Below, piece by piece: positions 1-8,937 of a stretch of 64,000 nt of DNA. The position numbers were made by a program, and so were the translations under genes. Source of the stretch: Flavobacterium sp. AG291 (GTDB lineage Bacteria; Bacteroidota; Bacteroidia; Flavobacteriales; Flavobacteriaceae); assembly GCF_003350375.1 (NCBI RefSeq), contig NZ_QQAR01000007.1:1-64000 (forward strand), in the 5' to 3' direction. The notes beneath the pieces were generated by a model that was not told where the DNA came from, did no database searches, and worked only from the letters and a program-made list of their open reading frames with translations. Numbering within the stretch: position 1 is the stretch's first letter; the number at the start of each line of letters is the position of its first letter.

Positions 1-3000
1 TCTGAATCGCTACATTGCAGCGTTACATTTAGAGATGATGACTCTGTTGACCAAACAGGAACCTGGGTGTCCTCTATGGTAATTATCTGAGTAAAGATCT
101 CTGATATATTACCGCAAACATCAGTAGCAATCCAGGTATTGGTATAAGTACCTGAATTGGCACAAGAACCTGCCACAAAAGAACCTGAGGTTTTGGTATA
201 GGTGATTGTACCTCCGCAGTTGTCTGTTGCAACCGGGGCTTGCGACTGAGCATTGGCCAATCCTTCTGAGTCACTGCATTCAAGAGTAACATTAAGGGCT
301 GTTGTTTCAGTTGACCAAACAGGAACCTGGGTATCTTCAATAGTAATAATTTGGGTAAAGATCTCTGATACATTACCACAGCCATCAGCAGCACTCCATG
401 TATTGGTATAGGTACCTGAGTTGGCGCACGCTCCTGCTACAAATGAACCTGAAGTTTTGGCGTAGGCGATTACTCCGCCACAATTATCGACAGCAACAGG
501 TGATTGAGATTGAGCAGCAGCAAGTCCTTCTGAATCGCTACATTGCAGCGTTACATTTAGAGATGATGACTCTGTTGACCAAACAGGAACCTGGGTGTCC
601 TCTATGGCAATTATTTGAGTAAAGATCTCTGATATATTACCGCAAACATCAGTAGCAATCCAGGTATTGGTATAAGTACCTGAGTTATCACAGTCACCAC
701 GGGTAAATTCTCCTGAGGTTTTGGTGTAGGTGATTACTCCTCCACAGTTATCTGTTGCGACAGGTGATTGTGACTGAGCATTGGCCAATCCTTCTGAGTC
801 GCTACATTGCAACGTTACATTAAGCGCTACTGACTCTGTTGACCAAACAGGAACCTGAGTATCTTCAATAGTAATCACCTGAGTAAATACTAAAGAGGTA
901 TTGTTACATCCATCGGTAGCAGTCCAGGTATTGGTGTAAGTACCTAAGTTATCACATGCTCCTGCTACAAAAGAACCTGAGGTTTTGGTATAGGTGATTA
1001 CTCCTCCACAGTTGTCTGTAGCGACAGGTGATTGTGACTGAGCATTGGCCAGTCCTTCTGTATCACTGCATTGAAGTGTTACATTTAGAGAAGATGCTAC
1101 GGTGCTCCACACAGGAAACTGAGTATCTTCGATAGTAATTAACTGAGTGAAAACTGAGGATGTATTATTACAAACATCTTTTGCAACCCAGGTATTGGTA
1201 TAAGTACCTGAGTTATCACAGTCACCTCGGACAAATTCGCCTGAACTTCTATTATAACTGACCGCACCGCCGCAATTATCAATAGCAACAGGAGCTTGTG
1301 ACTGAGCATTGGCCAATCCCTCTGAGTCGCTACATTGCAACGTTACATTAAGCGCTACTGACTCTGTTGACCAAACAGGAACCTGGGTATCTTCAATAGT
1401 AATTACCTGAGTGAACACTGAGGAAGTATTGTTACATCCATCAGTAGCAACCCAGGTATTAGTATAGGTGCCTGCATTGGCGCACGCACTTGCTATAAAA
1501 GACCCTGAGGTTTTGGTATAGGTGATTGTACCACCACAGTTATCGGTAGCAACAGGAGCTTGTGACTGAGCAGTTGCAAGTCCTTCTGAATCGCTACATT
1601 GCAGCGTTACATTTAGAGATGATGACTCTGTTGACCAAATAGGAGCTTGGGTATCCTCTATTGTAATTATCTGAGTAAATACTGATGAAGCATTTCTACG
1701 TAAATCCAAAGCAACCCAAGTATTAGTATAAGTTCCCGAGTTTTCGCATTCACTTTGAACAAATGTTCCTGAGGTCTTGGTAAAACTAACAGCACCACCG
1801 CAATTATCAACTGCTTCAGGTTCATATAGCTGTGCAGCTGCAAGTCCTAATGCATCGCTACACTGCAGCGTTATATTAAGTGCGAAAGCAGAAGTTGTCA
1901 CTACTGGAACAAGAGTGTCTACGATTGTAATTGTTTGTGTAAAAACAGAAGAACTATTGCTACAAATATCAGTAGCAGTCCAGGTATTTGTGTAAGTTCC
2001 CTCATTAGGGAAAAGTCCCTCTACAAATGAACCTGAGGTTTTGGTATAGGTAATTGTACCTCCGCAGTTATCTGTAGCGACAGGGGCTTGTGACTGAGCA
2101 GCAGCAAGTCCTGAAGCATCACTACATTGCAGCGTTACATTTAGAGATGATGCTGCGGTGCTCCACACAGGAACCTGAGTATCTTCGATAGTAATTACCT
2201 GAGTGAACACTGAGGAAGTATTATTACACACATCTTTTGCAACCCAGGTATTGGTATAGGTTCCTGCATTAGCGCATGAACCTGCTGCAAAAGAGCCTGA
2301 GGTTTTAGTGTATGTGATTGTACCACCACAGTTATCGGTAGCAACAGGAGCTTGTGACTGAGCAGTTGCAAGTCCTTCTGAATCGCTACATTGCAGCGTT
2401 ACATTTAGAGATGATGACTCTGTTGACCAAACAGGAACCTGGGTGTCCTCTATGGTAATTATCTGAGTAAATTCAACTGAAGAATTACCACATCCATCAT
2501 TGGCTATCCAAGTATTGGTATAAGTACCTGATTTGGCGCACGCTCCTGCTATAAAAGACCCTGAGGTTTTGGTGTAGGTGATTGTACCTCCACAGTTGTC
2601 TGTAGCAACCGGAGCTTGTGATTGCGCTGTGGCTAATCCTGAAGCATCACTGCATTGCAGCGTTACATTTAGAGATGATGCTGCGGTGCTCCACACAGGA
2701 ACCTGGGTATCTTCAATAGTAATCACCTGAGTGAACACTGAGGAAGTATTATTACACACATCTTTTGCAATCCACGTATTGGTATAGGTGCCTGCATTAG
2801 CGCATGAATCTGCTACAAAAGAGCCTGAGGTTTTGGTATAGGTGATTACTCCGCCACAGTTATCGGTAGCGACAGGAACTTGTGATTGCGCTGTAGCTAA
2901 TCCTGAAGCATCACTGCATTGCAGCGTTATATTTAAAGATGATGCTGTAGTGCTCCACACAGGAACCTGGGTATCTTCTATAGTAATAACCTGAGTAAAG

Positions 3001-3510
3001 ACTGAGGAGGCATTATTACAAACATCTTTTGCAACCCAGGTATTGGTATAGGTACCTGTATTGGCGCACACTCCTGCTACAAATGAACCTGAGGTTTTGG
3101 TGTAGGTGATTACTCCGCCGCAGTTGTCTGTAGCTACAGGGGCTTGTGCCTGAGCAGTTGCAAGTCCTTCTGAATCGCTACATTGCAGCGTTATATTTAG
3201 AGATGATGCAGCGGTGCTCCATACAGGAACCTGGGTATCTTCAATAGTAATCACCTGAGTAAAGACTGAGGAAGTATTATTACAAACATCTTTTGCAAAC
3301 CAGTTATTGGTATAGGTGCCTGCATTGGCACACGCCCTTGCTACAAAAGAACCTGAGGTTTTGGTGTAGGTAATTGTACCTCCGCAGTTGTCTGTAGCGA
3401 CAGGAGCTTGTGACTGAGCAGCAGCAAGTCCTGAAGCATCACTGCATTGCAGTGTTACATTTTGAGATGATGCTGCGGTGCTCCATACTGGGGGTGTATT
3501 GTCCACAACA
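1..3510 (-). repeat. Tandem 264-bp in-frame repeat array (about 13.3 units in window)
   Basis: Equivalent points of successive units fall at 181, 445, 709, 973, 1237, 1501, 1765, 2029, 2293, 2557, 2821, 3085 and 3349, each exactly 264 bp apart with no indel drift. A diverged fourteenth unit lies around 3613. Some units are nearly identical at the nucleotide level: the stretch beginning at 1 recurs two periods later at 529 with very few changes, and part of it recurs near 2377. The array encodes the 88-residue HYR-like domains of the adhesin and continues past the left edge. Confidence 0.95.
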
Positions 3511-4745
3511 TTAATCGTTTGACTTACAGGAAGAGACTGATTGTTACATGCATCTGTAGCTATCCACGTTCTTGTTATAGAATAAGTCCCCGAACAAGAT
3601 CCCGGAGTATTAACTTCTGTATAAGTCAACGAGCTGACTGTCCCACTATTATCAGTAGCAACTGCCTGAGTAAATACTGGCGTATCCGGACAATTAATAG
3701 TTGTAGGAGCAGGTAAAGGATTAATTACAGGCTTAATTGTATCTCCTCCCGGTATAGTTACTGATAATTGCTTAGTACAATTATTACTATCCTTTACAGT
3801 AACCGAATATGTACCCGAAGACACATTAGAGAGGTTCATTGTTGTTGCTCCAGTATTCCACAAATAAGTATAACCTGGTGTTCCTCCGGTTACATTTAAT
3901 GTTATGGAAGATGTTCCTCCACTACACCCTATGCTTGTATGTGTCTCACTTACCATTAATTCAGCAGGCTGAATAATAGCCAGTGTATAGGAATTTGAGA
4001 TATTTTGAGCATCGGTAACGGTAAGTTTTGCAGTATTATTAGGAGTTGTGTATACATATGTGGGATTTGATAAAGTAGAATCAGGCGCCCCTCCATCATT
4101 TTGAAAATCCCATGCATATGTATATGGCGTTTTACCACCATTTGTTGTTGAAGTGAAATTCACAGTTGTATTGTTTCCAACTTTACACGCTTTGTAACTA
4201 AACTGAACCGCTAAAGGCTTAGAAATTGTTATAGCATTAGTAAAATCACATTGTGAATTAGAGTAATTACTACATTGATAATTTGGTCCCGGATCGTTAT
4301 TACTAGTAGTTTTCCAGGCAATTATAGTATTGGTAAGACTTAATTCGTCACCACAAACCCAATTAAAAGGCCCATATAATAATTTGATGTTGTTCCCGGG
4401 AACTATATCTCCCAAAAGAACATTAACAAAAGTGGTTGTTCCACCTATATTTAAGTCGGCATTTAATCTAGCAAAGTGAACTGTGGAGCTCGAATTTGAT
4501 GAATAATTTAAGTAGATGTAAACCTGTTGTGATTGACCAATTGTACAAGGCGTATTACCTATAGGAATACCACTTACGGATGAAAGGCTTAAATATACAT
4601 CCGTTAATGTATAATTATTTGAAGTACAATTAAAACCACACGTCCTTAGATCTACTTGCGAAAATGCATAATGAATATTAAATAATAGAAATACTATCAC
4701 AAGACTACATTTAATATTTTTAAAAAAGGAAGTAATGTTTTTCAT
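1..4745 (-). CDS. Giant secreted adhesin with PKD, SprB-type and 88-residue HYR-like repeats (3' end outside window)
   Basis: The reading frame is open from the ATG at 4745 to the window edge (1,581 complete codons, no stop), so this is the N-terminal part of a very large protein. A signal peptide ends near AFS-Q (about residue 30). A Cys-containing N-terminal region follows (to about 180), then a PKD-like domain (about 185-260, with AWDF and NPTYVYT), a SprB-type repeat (about 263-335, with GGTPGYTYLW and SGTYSVTVKD), one diverged HYR-like unit, and more than 13 units of exactly 88 residues. Typical repeat motifs are LQCSD, APVATDNCGG, TYTKTSGSFV, GTYTNTWVA, VCNN and TQVITIEDTQ, giving four cysteines per unit. 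Known flavobacterial proteins of this type are exported by T9SS and act in adhesion or gliding. The sorting domain would lie outside the window, so the T9SS assignment is inferred. Confidence 0.9.
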   Translation of the reverse strand, partial: MKNITSFFKNIKCSLVIVFLLFNIHYAFSQVDLRTCGFNCTSNNYTLTDVYLSLSSVSGIPIGNTPCTIGQSQQVYIYLNYSSNSSSTVHFARLNADLNIGGTTTFVNVLLGDIVPGNNIKLLYGPFNWVCGDELSLTNTIIAWKTTSNNDPGPNYQCSNYSNSQCDFTNAITISKPLAVQFSYKACKVGNNTTVNFTSTTNGGKTPYTYAWDFQNDGGAPDSTLSNPTYVYTTPNNTAKLTVTDAQNISNSYTLAIIQPAELMVSETHTSIGCSGGTSSITLNVTGGTPGYTYLWNTGATTMNLSNVSSGTYSVTVKDSNNCTKQLSVTIPGGDTIKPVINPLPAPTTINCPDTPVFTQAVATDNSGTVSSLTYTEVNTPGSCSGTYSITRTWIATDACNNQSLPVSQTINVVDNTPPVWSTAASSQNVTLQCSDASGLAAAQSQAPVATDNCGGTITYTKTSGSFVARACANAGTYTNNWFAKDVCNNTSSVFTQVITIEDTQVPVWSTAASSLNITLQCSDSEGLATAQAQAPVATDNCGGVITYTKTSGSFVAGVCANTGTYTNTWVAKDVCNNASSVFTQVITIEDTQVPVWSTTASSLNITLQCSDASGLATAQSQVPVATDNCGGVITYTKTSGSFVADSCANAGTYTNTWIAKDVCNNTSSVFTQVITIEDTQVPVWSTAASSLNVTLQCSDASGLATAQSQAPVATDNCGGTITYTKTSGSFIAGACAKSGTYTNTWIANDGCGNSSVEFTQIITIEDTQVPVWSTESSSLNVTLQCSDSEGLATAQSQAPVATDNCGGTITYTKTSGSFAAGSCANAGTYTNTWVAKDVCNNTSSVFTQVITIEDTQVPVWSTAASSLNVTLQCSDASGLAAAQSQAPVATDNCGGTITYTKTSGSFVEGLFPNEGTYTNTWTATDICSNSSSVFTQTITIVDTLVPVVTTSAFALNITLQCSDALGLAAAQLYEPEAVDNCGGAVSFTKTSGTFVQSECENSGTYTNTWVALDLRRNASSVFTQIITIEDTQAPIWSTESSSLNVTLQCSDSEGLATAQSQAPVATDNCGGTITYTKTSGSFIASACANAGTYTNTWVATDGCNNTSSVFTQVITIEDTQVPVWSTESVALNVTLQCSDSEGLANAQSQAPVAIDNCGGAVSYNRSSGEFVRGDCDNSGTYTNTWVAKDVCNNTSSVFTQLITIEDTQFPVWSTVASSLNVTLQCSDTEGLANAQSQSPVATDNCGGVITYTKTSGSFVAGACDNLGTYTNTWTATDGCNNTSLVFTQVITIEDTQVPVWSTESVALNVTLQCSDSEGLANAQSQSPVATDNCGGVITYTKTSGEFTRGDCDNSGTYTNTWIATDVCGNISEIFTQIIAIEDTQVPVWSTESSSLNVTLQCSDSEGLAAAQSQSPVAVDNCGGVIAYAKTSGSFVAGACANSGTYTNTWSAADGCGNVSEIFTQIITIEDTQVPVWSTETTALNVTLECSDSEGLANAQSQAPVATDNCGGTITYTKTSGSFVAGSCANSGTYTNTWIATDVCGNISEIFTQIITIEDTQVPVWSTESSSLNVTLQCSDS

Positions 4746-5194
4746 AATCTCTAATTTTTGAAAACTGTATTTTGAGATTGTTGTGTTTTTTAATCCTTTT
4801 ATTTGATCAAAAAAGTATGTTTTTTATAAGCTTATCAACTGATTAGCTTATTGCTTAAAAAAACCTTCGTAATTGTGGTATAACAATTTATAAAGTATTA
4901 GAGGAGGTAGGAATTATAAGGTTATTTTTAAGGGGGCTGGTATAATCTTTACGACTATAAATTAGTTTGTTTTATTAACTTTTTTTACAATTTATATCTT
5001 GTTAATTTTTAGCAAAAAACAAGTTTTAAAAAATGAGACATTCAGTTAACTATTTTTATTTTTGGAAGCCTTACGATATTCAAATAGTAGATTTTTAAAA
5101 AAAAATCAAACGATATATTTAAAACATATCTAAAACACCTATCAAAGTTAAATTTTAAATACAGCATGCGTAATGACACAGATCACCTAAAAAG

Positions 5195-5208
5195 ATGATT
5201 CACATCAT
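5195..5208. promoter_or_regulatory. Candidate FNR-type operator ATGAT-TCAC-ATCAT
   Basis: This is a perfect 5+5 inverted repeat with a 4-bp spacer. It contains TGAT-N4-ATCA, the core of the known FNR box (TTGAT-N4-ATCAA). It lies about 450 bp upstream of the adhesin start and about 175 bp beyond the end of the gene for a regulator whose recognition helix has the FNR-like E-T-V-S-R arrangement. Its function is inferred; a single short palindrome in AT-rich DNA could be chance. Confidence 0.35.
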
Positions 5209-5321
5209 TTTTATTTAAGGTATGGTATCCAAAAAAATTAGTATATTTTTGATGAGAAAAAAGGCGTTAATTAACCCTGAAAAAGGCAATGTGGATTATT
5301 GATTTCAAAACGCAAAAAAAA

Positions 5322-5354
5322 AACATCATTTTGGAAAATCCAAAATGATGTTTT
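5322..5354 (-). terminator. Rho-independent terminator of the response-regulator gene
   Basis: A perfect 15-bp inverted repeat (AAACATCATTTTGGA against TCCAAAATGATGTTT, 3-nt loop) has a run of A before it and T after it on the plus strand, so it can act on both strands. It lies about 30 bp past the stop codon of the minus-strand gene. Confidence 0.85.
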
Positions 5355-5382
5355 TTTACTTTACTTTTAATTTATTTTACAG

Positions 5383-6432
5383 CTAGTTCCTTAACGTATT
5401 AAGTTTATTAAAATTAAGAATATGAAGCGTTCCTGCGCTTTTTTTAATAAGCCCTTCTTCTTTAAAATCACTTAGCGTACGACTAACAGTTTCAGGGGAA
5501 GTTCCTGATAGTGCTGCAAGATCATCCCGTGTTATTTTTATCATAGCGTTGTCACAATTATGCTGCCCGGCCATTTTAATTATTCCCTCTGCTATCCTTT
5601 TACGTACTGACATGTAAGCAATTTGCAGAAGACGTAATTCTTTTTCTCTGATATTACAGGTAAGTATATTAATGAACTTGGCTCCTATTTCAGGATGTAA
5701 AAAAATAAGCTTATCTAATTGATCAATGGGTAAAAAACTTAAAACTGTTTCTTCTATCGCAATGGCTGTATCACTGTAAATATTTGCCGATAGCATAACG
5801 TTTATATCCAGGTAATCTCCCTCTTTGTATATGCCTGTAATTAGCTCACGTCCATCTTTGGTAAATTTTACAGTTTTTACTGTTCCGCTTATAATGTAAT
5901 ATATACCGGTTACGTGATCTCCCTCATAATGAATATGCTGATGAGGTTTGAATTTCCTACAGCTTCGCTCCTGCATAACGCTTTTTAATTCATCTAATCC
6001 TTTTTTATTTGAGATTATAGTATTAAGATTTTCAGGAGTCTGCCCATAATATAATTGCTGTGCTTCTTTTTTTTTGGTACGGCTTTCAATAGCCCTGAGT
6101 AATTCTGAATCATCAAAAGGTTTGGTGAGATAATCATCCGCTCCCAGTTCCATCCCTTTCCTTAAATCCGATCTTTCTGCTTTGGATGTTAGAAATATAA
6201 AGGGAATTGTTTTGGTTACTGAACTTTGACTAAGTACATGCAATACCCCATAACCATCTAATTCAGGCATCATTATATCACATAATATGATATCTGGATT
6301 ATGTGTTATTGCAAGTTCAATTCCTGACTTTCCGTTTGATGCAGATAAAACTTCGTAGCCGGACAGTTCTAATATTTCAATAATATTTTCCCTAATGCTG
6401 TCATTGTCCTCAATAATAAGTACTTTGCTCAT
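5383..6432 (-). CDS. Response regulator fused to CRP/FNR-type cyclic-nucleotide-binding fold and HTH
   Basis: This 349-residue protein has a receiver domain at 1-120 (phosphoacceptor D52 in LCDIMMPELDG, K104 in LTKPF), a cyclic-nucleotide-binding-like jelly roll at about 155-255 (YEGDHVTGIYYIISGTV) and a CRP/FNR winged HTH at about 270-345. The recognition helix reads SPETVSRTLSDF, with E-x-x-S-R at 314-318 as in FNR rather than CRP, so an FNR-like TGAT-N4-ATCA site is predicted. It lacks the N-terminal cysteine cluster of FNR, so a 4Fe-4S sensor is unlikely; phosphorylation by the adjacent kinase is the probable input. The start overlaps the kinase stop by 4 bp (6429-6432), which indicates translational coupling. 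REC-CRP fusions of this kind are common in Bacteroidetes, but the targets are unknown. Confidence 0.88.
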   Translation of the reverse strand: MSKVLIIEDNDSIRENIIEILELSGYEVLSASNGKSGIELAITHNPDIILCDIMMPELDGYGVLHVLSQSSVTKTIPFIFLTSKAERSDLRKGMELGADDYLTKPFDDSELLRAIESRTKKKEAQQLYYGQTPENLNTIISNKKGLDELKSVMQERSCRKFKPHQHIHYEGDHVTGIYYIISGTVKTVKFTKDGRELITGIYKEGDYLDINVMLSANIYSDTAIAIEETVLSFLPIDQLDKLIFLHPEIGAKFINILTCNIREKELRLLQIAYMSVRKRIAEGIIKMAGQHNCDNAMIKITRDDLAALSGTSPETVSRTLSDFKEEGLIKKSAGTLHILNFNKLNTLRN

Positions 6433-7649
6433 GATAATGGAAATTTAATTGAAAATATTGTACCTTCATTTTGTTTACTTTTGAAACTTATAGATCCTGC
6501 CATAAGTTTTACATATCTGGACACTATATGAAGTCCTAGTCCTGTTCCCGGAATATTTCCTGTATTTTGAGCCCTGAAAAAGGCCTCAAACAAATGTTCC
6601 TGTTCTTCTTTTGGTATACCAATACCATTATCCTTAACAGTTATATTTATACTTTTTGCTGTTATAGAAGAGTGAATCTCAATATTAGTTTCTTCACCGG
6701 AATATTTAATGGCATTAGATACCAAATTAATAATGCAATTTCTAAGCAAATTTTGATCTAATGTTACTAATCTGAATTTACCCGTATGCCTGCTTATTAT
6801 CTTTTGGCTCTTCTTAGCAAGTAATTGTAACTCTTCTATTATCTCATTAACAAATAAATCAAGTTCGAAATAGGTATAAGAAACTTTTATTTTATCAGAT
6901 TCGGTCTTTTCAAGCTGTAAAAAATCATTAAGAATCGTCGTGAGATTACCAATGGCACTTTTAATCTTGTAAACGTGATTCTCAATTTTATTGTGCTCGG
7001 ATTTTTCGGCGTAATGCTGAATCAAAGATGAAGAAAGCTGAATAGTACTCAAAGGTGTGCGAAATTCATGAGAAGCCATAGATAAAAGCCTGCTTTTTAG
7101 CCTGCTCATCTTTATTTCATTTTCCAAAGTTGTACTTATTTCTTCTTTGGCCTCGGTAAGAGCTTCAATTGTTTCATTCAAAGAGTTTGTACGGTCCTTT
7201 ACGATTTCTTCTAAATGCTGAGTATACTGAAGCAGCTTATTTTCTACCTCGGTTCGATAACTCAGGTCATGAACAAATCCTGTAAACAGTCTTTTACCCT
7301 GAAAATTGATTTCACTAATTCCTAATCTAAAAGAGAATATAGAGCCATCTTTTTTCTTACCCAGTACATCCCTATTAATACCTCTGGAATCAATCCCGGA
7401 AGACAATAAAGAGTGTAAACACGAATTATACTTTTCTATATAAGAAACAGGCATTAATAATTCAATGCTTTTTCCGATAAGTTCGTGTGGATAATACAAA
7501 AAGAGATTGCATGCAGAGGGATTTATCGATTCTATTACGCCATGTTCATCAATCGTAATAATTCCGTCAATTGCATTTTCGATAATAGCATTAAAAAGAA
7601 TATGATCTTCCATATCGATCAAGTTTGGGGGAAATACAAATTTATTCAA
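6429..7649 (-). CDS. Soluble PAS-domain sensor histidine kinase
   Basis: This 406-residue protein has no membrane segment. A PAS domain covers about 15-130 (AIIENAIDGIITIDEHGVI, then NPSACNLF), followed by a coiled coil at about 135-185, a HisKA domain with the phosphorylated His at 194 (MASHEFRTPLS) and a HATPase domain (N box NLVSNAIKYSGEE, G1 DNGIGIP, G2 GTGLGLHI). It is the evident partner of the overlapping REC-CRP regulator. A cytoplasmic location suggests it senses an internal redox, metabolic or gas signal through PAS; no heme or flavin ligand can be assigned from sequence. A second ATG at codon 13 is an alternative start. Confidence 0.9.
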   Translation of the reverse strand: MNKFVFPPNLIDMEDHILFNAIIENAIDGIITIDEHGVIESINPSACNLFLYYPHELIGKSIELLMPVSYIEKYNSCLHSLLSSGIDSRGINRDVLGKKKDGSIFSFRLGISEINFQGKRLFTGFVHDLSYRTEVENKLLQYTQHLEEIVKDRTNSLNETIEALTEAKEEISTTLENEIKMSRLKSRLLSMASHEFRTPLSTIQLSSSLIQHYAEKSEHNKIENHVYKIKSAIGNLTTILNDFLQLEKTESDKIKVSYTYFELDLFVNEIIEELQLLAKKSQKIISRHTGKFRLVTLDQNLLRNCIINLVSNAIKYSGEETNIEIHSSITAKSINITVKDNGIGIPKEEQEHLFEAFFRAQNTGNIPGTGLGLHIVSRYVKLMAGSISFKSKQNEGTIFSIKFPLS

Positions 7650-7824
7650 TTTTTAAATAAATTAACATTAAAATAATTTATTTTTTAATTAAATATGAAT
7701 ATAAAAGTAATTTCAGTAAGTTAACAACATATATATTTAAGAATAATCCGATAACTATTATAAATAATTATTTAGCATGTCTGTCAATGTAATTTCGTGA
7801 AAGGAGAAAAACAAAATACAATAA

Positions 7825-8934
7825 TTAATAATCTAAATTTCCTTCTTTTTTATTTACAGAACACTCCATCACTTTGATTCTAATAGTCCACTGATATAAC
7901 TTATTAATCATCAGAAGCAATCTTATGATTATTGAAAAAGAAAGAATTAAAAGCATAATAATTAAGGTCATTGTCAAAAAAGATTTTAAACTGACAATCA
8001 ATATAAGCATTAGCATACATATTGCAGAAATTACAATATCTACTTTCTTATGTGTTAAACCAATACTCAGCAACAAATGATGAAGATGTGATTTATCAGC
8101 TTTAAAAGGAGATTTTCCATTTTTCATTCTTCCCAGATATACCCTTAACGAATCAAAAACAGGTATTGAAAAAAAGACAAGCAAGATCAATAAAACAAGA
8201 TCGGGGGTTGTATCATGCGGCAACATATTTTTTTGTAAAAACTTTATAGCTAATGTTATCATTATAAAGCCTATGAACAGAGATCCTGAATCACCCATGA
8301 AAATCTTTTTCTTCCCTAAATTAAATTTTAGAAAACCTACGATAGCTCCCATAAAAACAGCACTTAAAAATACCAGAAAATAATCTTTGAAATAAATTGC
8401 GGAAATCAAAAAAATTGAGAAACCAATTAATGAAAGTCCACCCATGAGACCATCTACTCCGTCCATAAGATTAAAAGAGTTAACAACACCCGTAATAATT
8501 AAAATTGTCAATAAATACTGTATCCACGTACTTATTTCATAAATGCCAAATAAGCCATATAGTGAAGTCAGTCTTGTACCGGAAAGTGCAATGATTAGAG
8601 CCAAAATTAGTTGTATCGCTAATTTATACTTTGCCGAAATATCATTTTTATCATCAATAATACCAACGATTAGCAAAGTAATTGCTCCTGCAAAAACACT
8701 AAAGTATTCTTTGATAAAAACATTTCTGAAACCAGAAATAAAAATCACAATAAATATTACTAAGGCTATTGCTATCCCTCCTATCAAAGGCACTGTATCT
8801 AAATGCACTTTTCTGTAATTAGGTTTATCTACCAGGTTAACAGAAATTGCAACTTTTCTAATGAATGGTATAAAACTGATTGTCAAAAGAAGCGACAAAA
8901 ATCCATACGATATAATTTCCAATATTGTTTTCAT
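7825..8934 (-). CDS. WecA/TagO-like polyprenyl-phosphate sugar-1-phosphate transferase (EPS initiation)
   Basis: This is a 369-residue integral membrane protein with about ten or eleven hydrophobic segments. Family motifs are all present: DKPNYRKVH (36-44), the catalytic Asp pair in GIIDDKND (D94, D95), NLMDGVDGL (155-163), MGDSGSLF (213-220) and the HxxxH-like KSHLHHLLLS (281-290). The family transfers an N-acetylhexosamine-1-phosphate to undecaprenyl phosphate, which is the first membrane step in making a Wzx/Wzy-dependent polysaccharide. It is the last gene of the third EPS unit, 3 bp after the neighbouring glycosyltransferase. The exact sugar cannot be told from sequence. Confidence 0.9.
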   Translation of the reverse strand: MKTILEIISYGFLSLLLTISFIPFIRKVAISVNLVDKPNYRKVHLDTVPLIGGIAIALVIFIVIFISGFRNVFIKEYFSVFAGAITLLIVGIIDDKNDISAKYKLAIQLILALIIALSGTRLTSLYGLFGIYEISTWIQYLLTILIITGVVNSFNLMDGVDGLMGGLSLIGFSIFLISAIYFKDYFLVFLSAVFMGAIVGFLKFNLGKKKIFMGDSGSLFIGFIMITLAIKFLQKNMLPHDTTPDLVLLILLVFFSIPVFDSLRVYLGRMKNGKSPFKADKSHLHHLLLSIGLTHKKVDIVISAICMLMLILIVSLKSFLTMTLIIMLLILSFSIIIRLLLMINKLYQWTIRIKVMECSVNKKEGNLDY

Positions 8935-8937
8935 GAC

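Larger units (their letters stand above)
4746..5382. other. 637-bp AT-rich intergenic region
   Basis: I see no convincing gene here. The region holds the upstream sequence of the giant adhesin, which must contain its promoter although I cannot fix a clear box. It also holds an FNR-like palindrome at 5195-5208 and the terminator of the response-regulator gene at 5322-5354. The base composition is strongly AT-rich with long A and T runs. Confidence 0.6.

Noticed and set aside
1..3510. Possible CRISPR array or non-coding satellite because of many regular direct repeats
   Set aside because: The repeat unit is 264 bp, is in frame throughout and encodes a known domain type. There are no short repeats separated by unique spacers.
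398..3716. Short plus-strand reading frames within the adhesin array
   Set aside because: They are antisense shadows of the repeats, low in complexity, and have no recognisable domain or start signals.
4746..5382. Small RNA or riboswitch in the long gap before the adhesin
   Set aside because: Apart from the terminator and a short palindrome I found no convincing conserved structure; the region is AT-rich and low in complexity.
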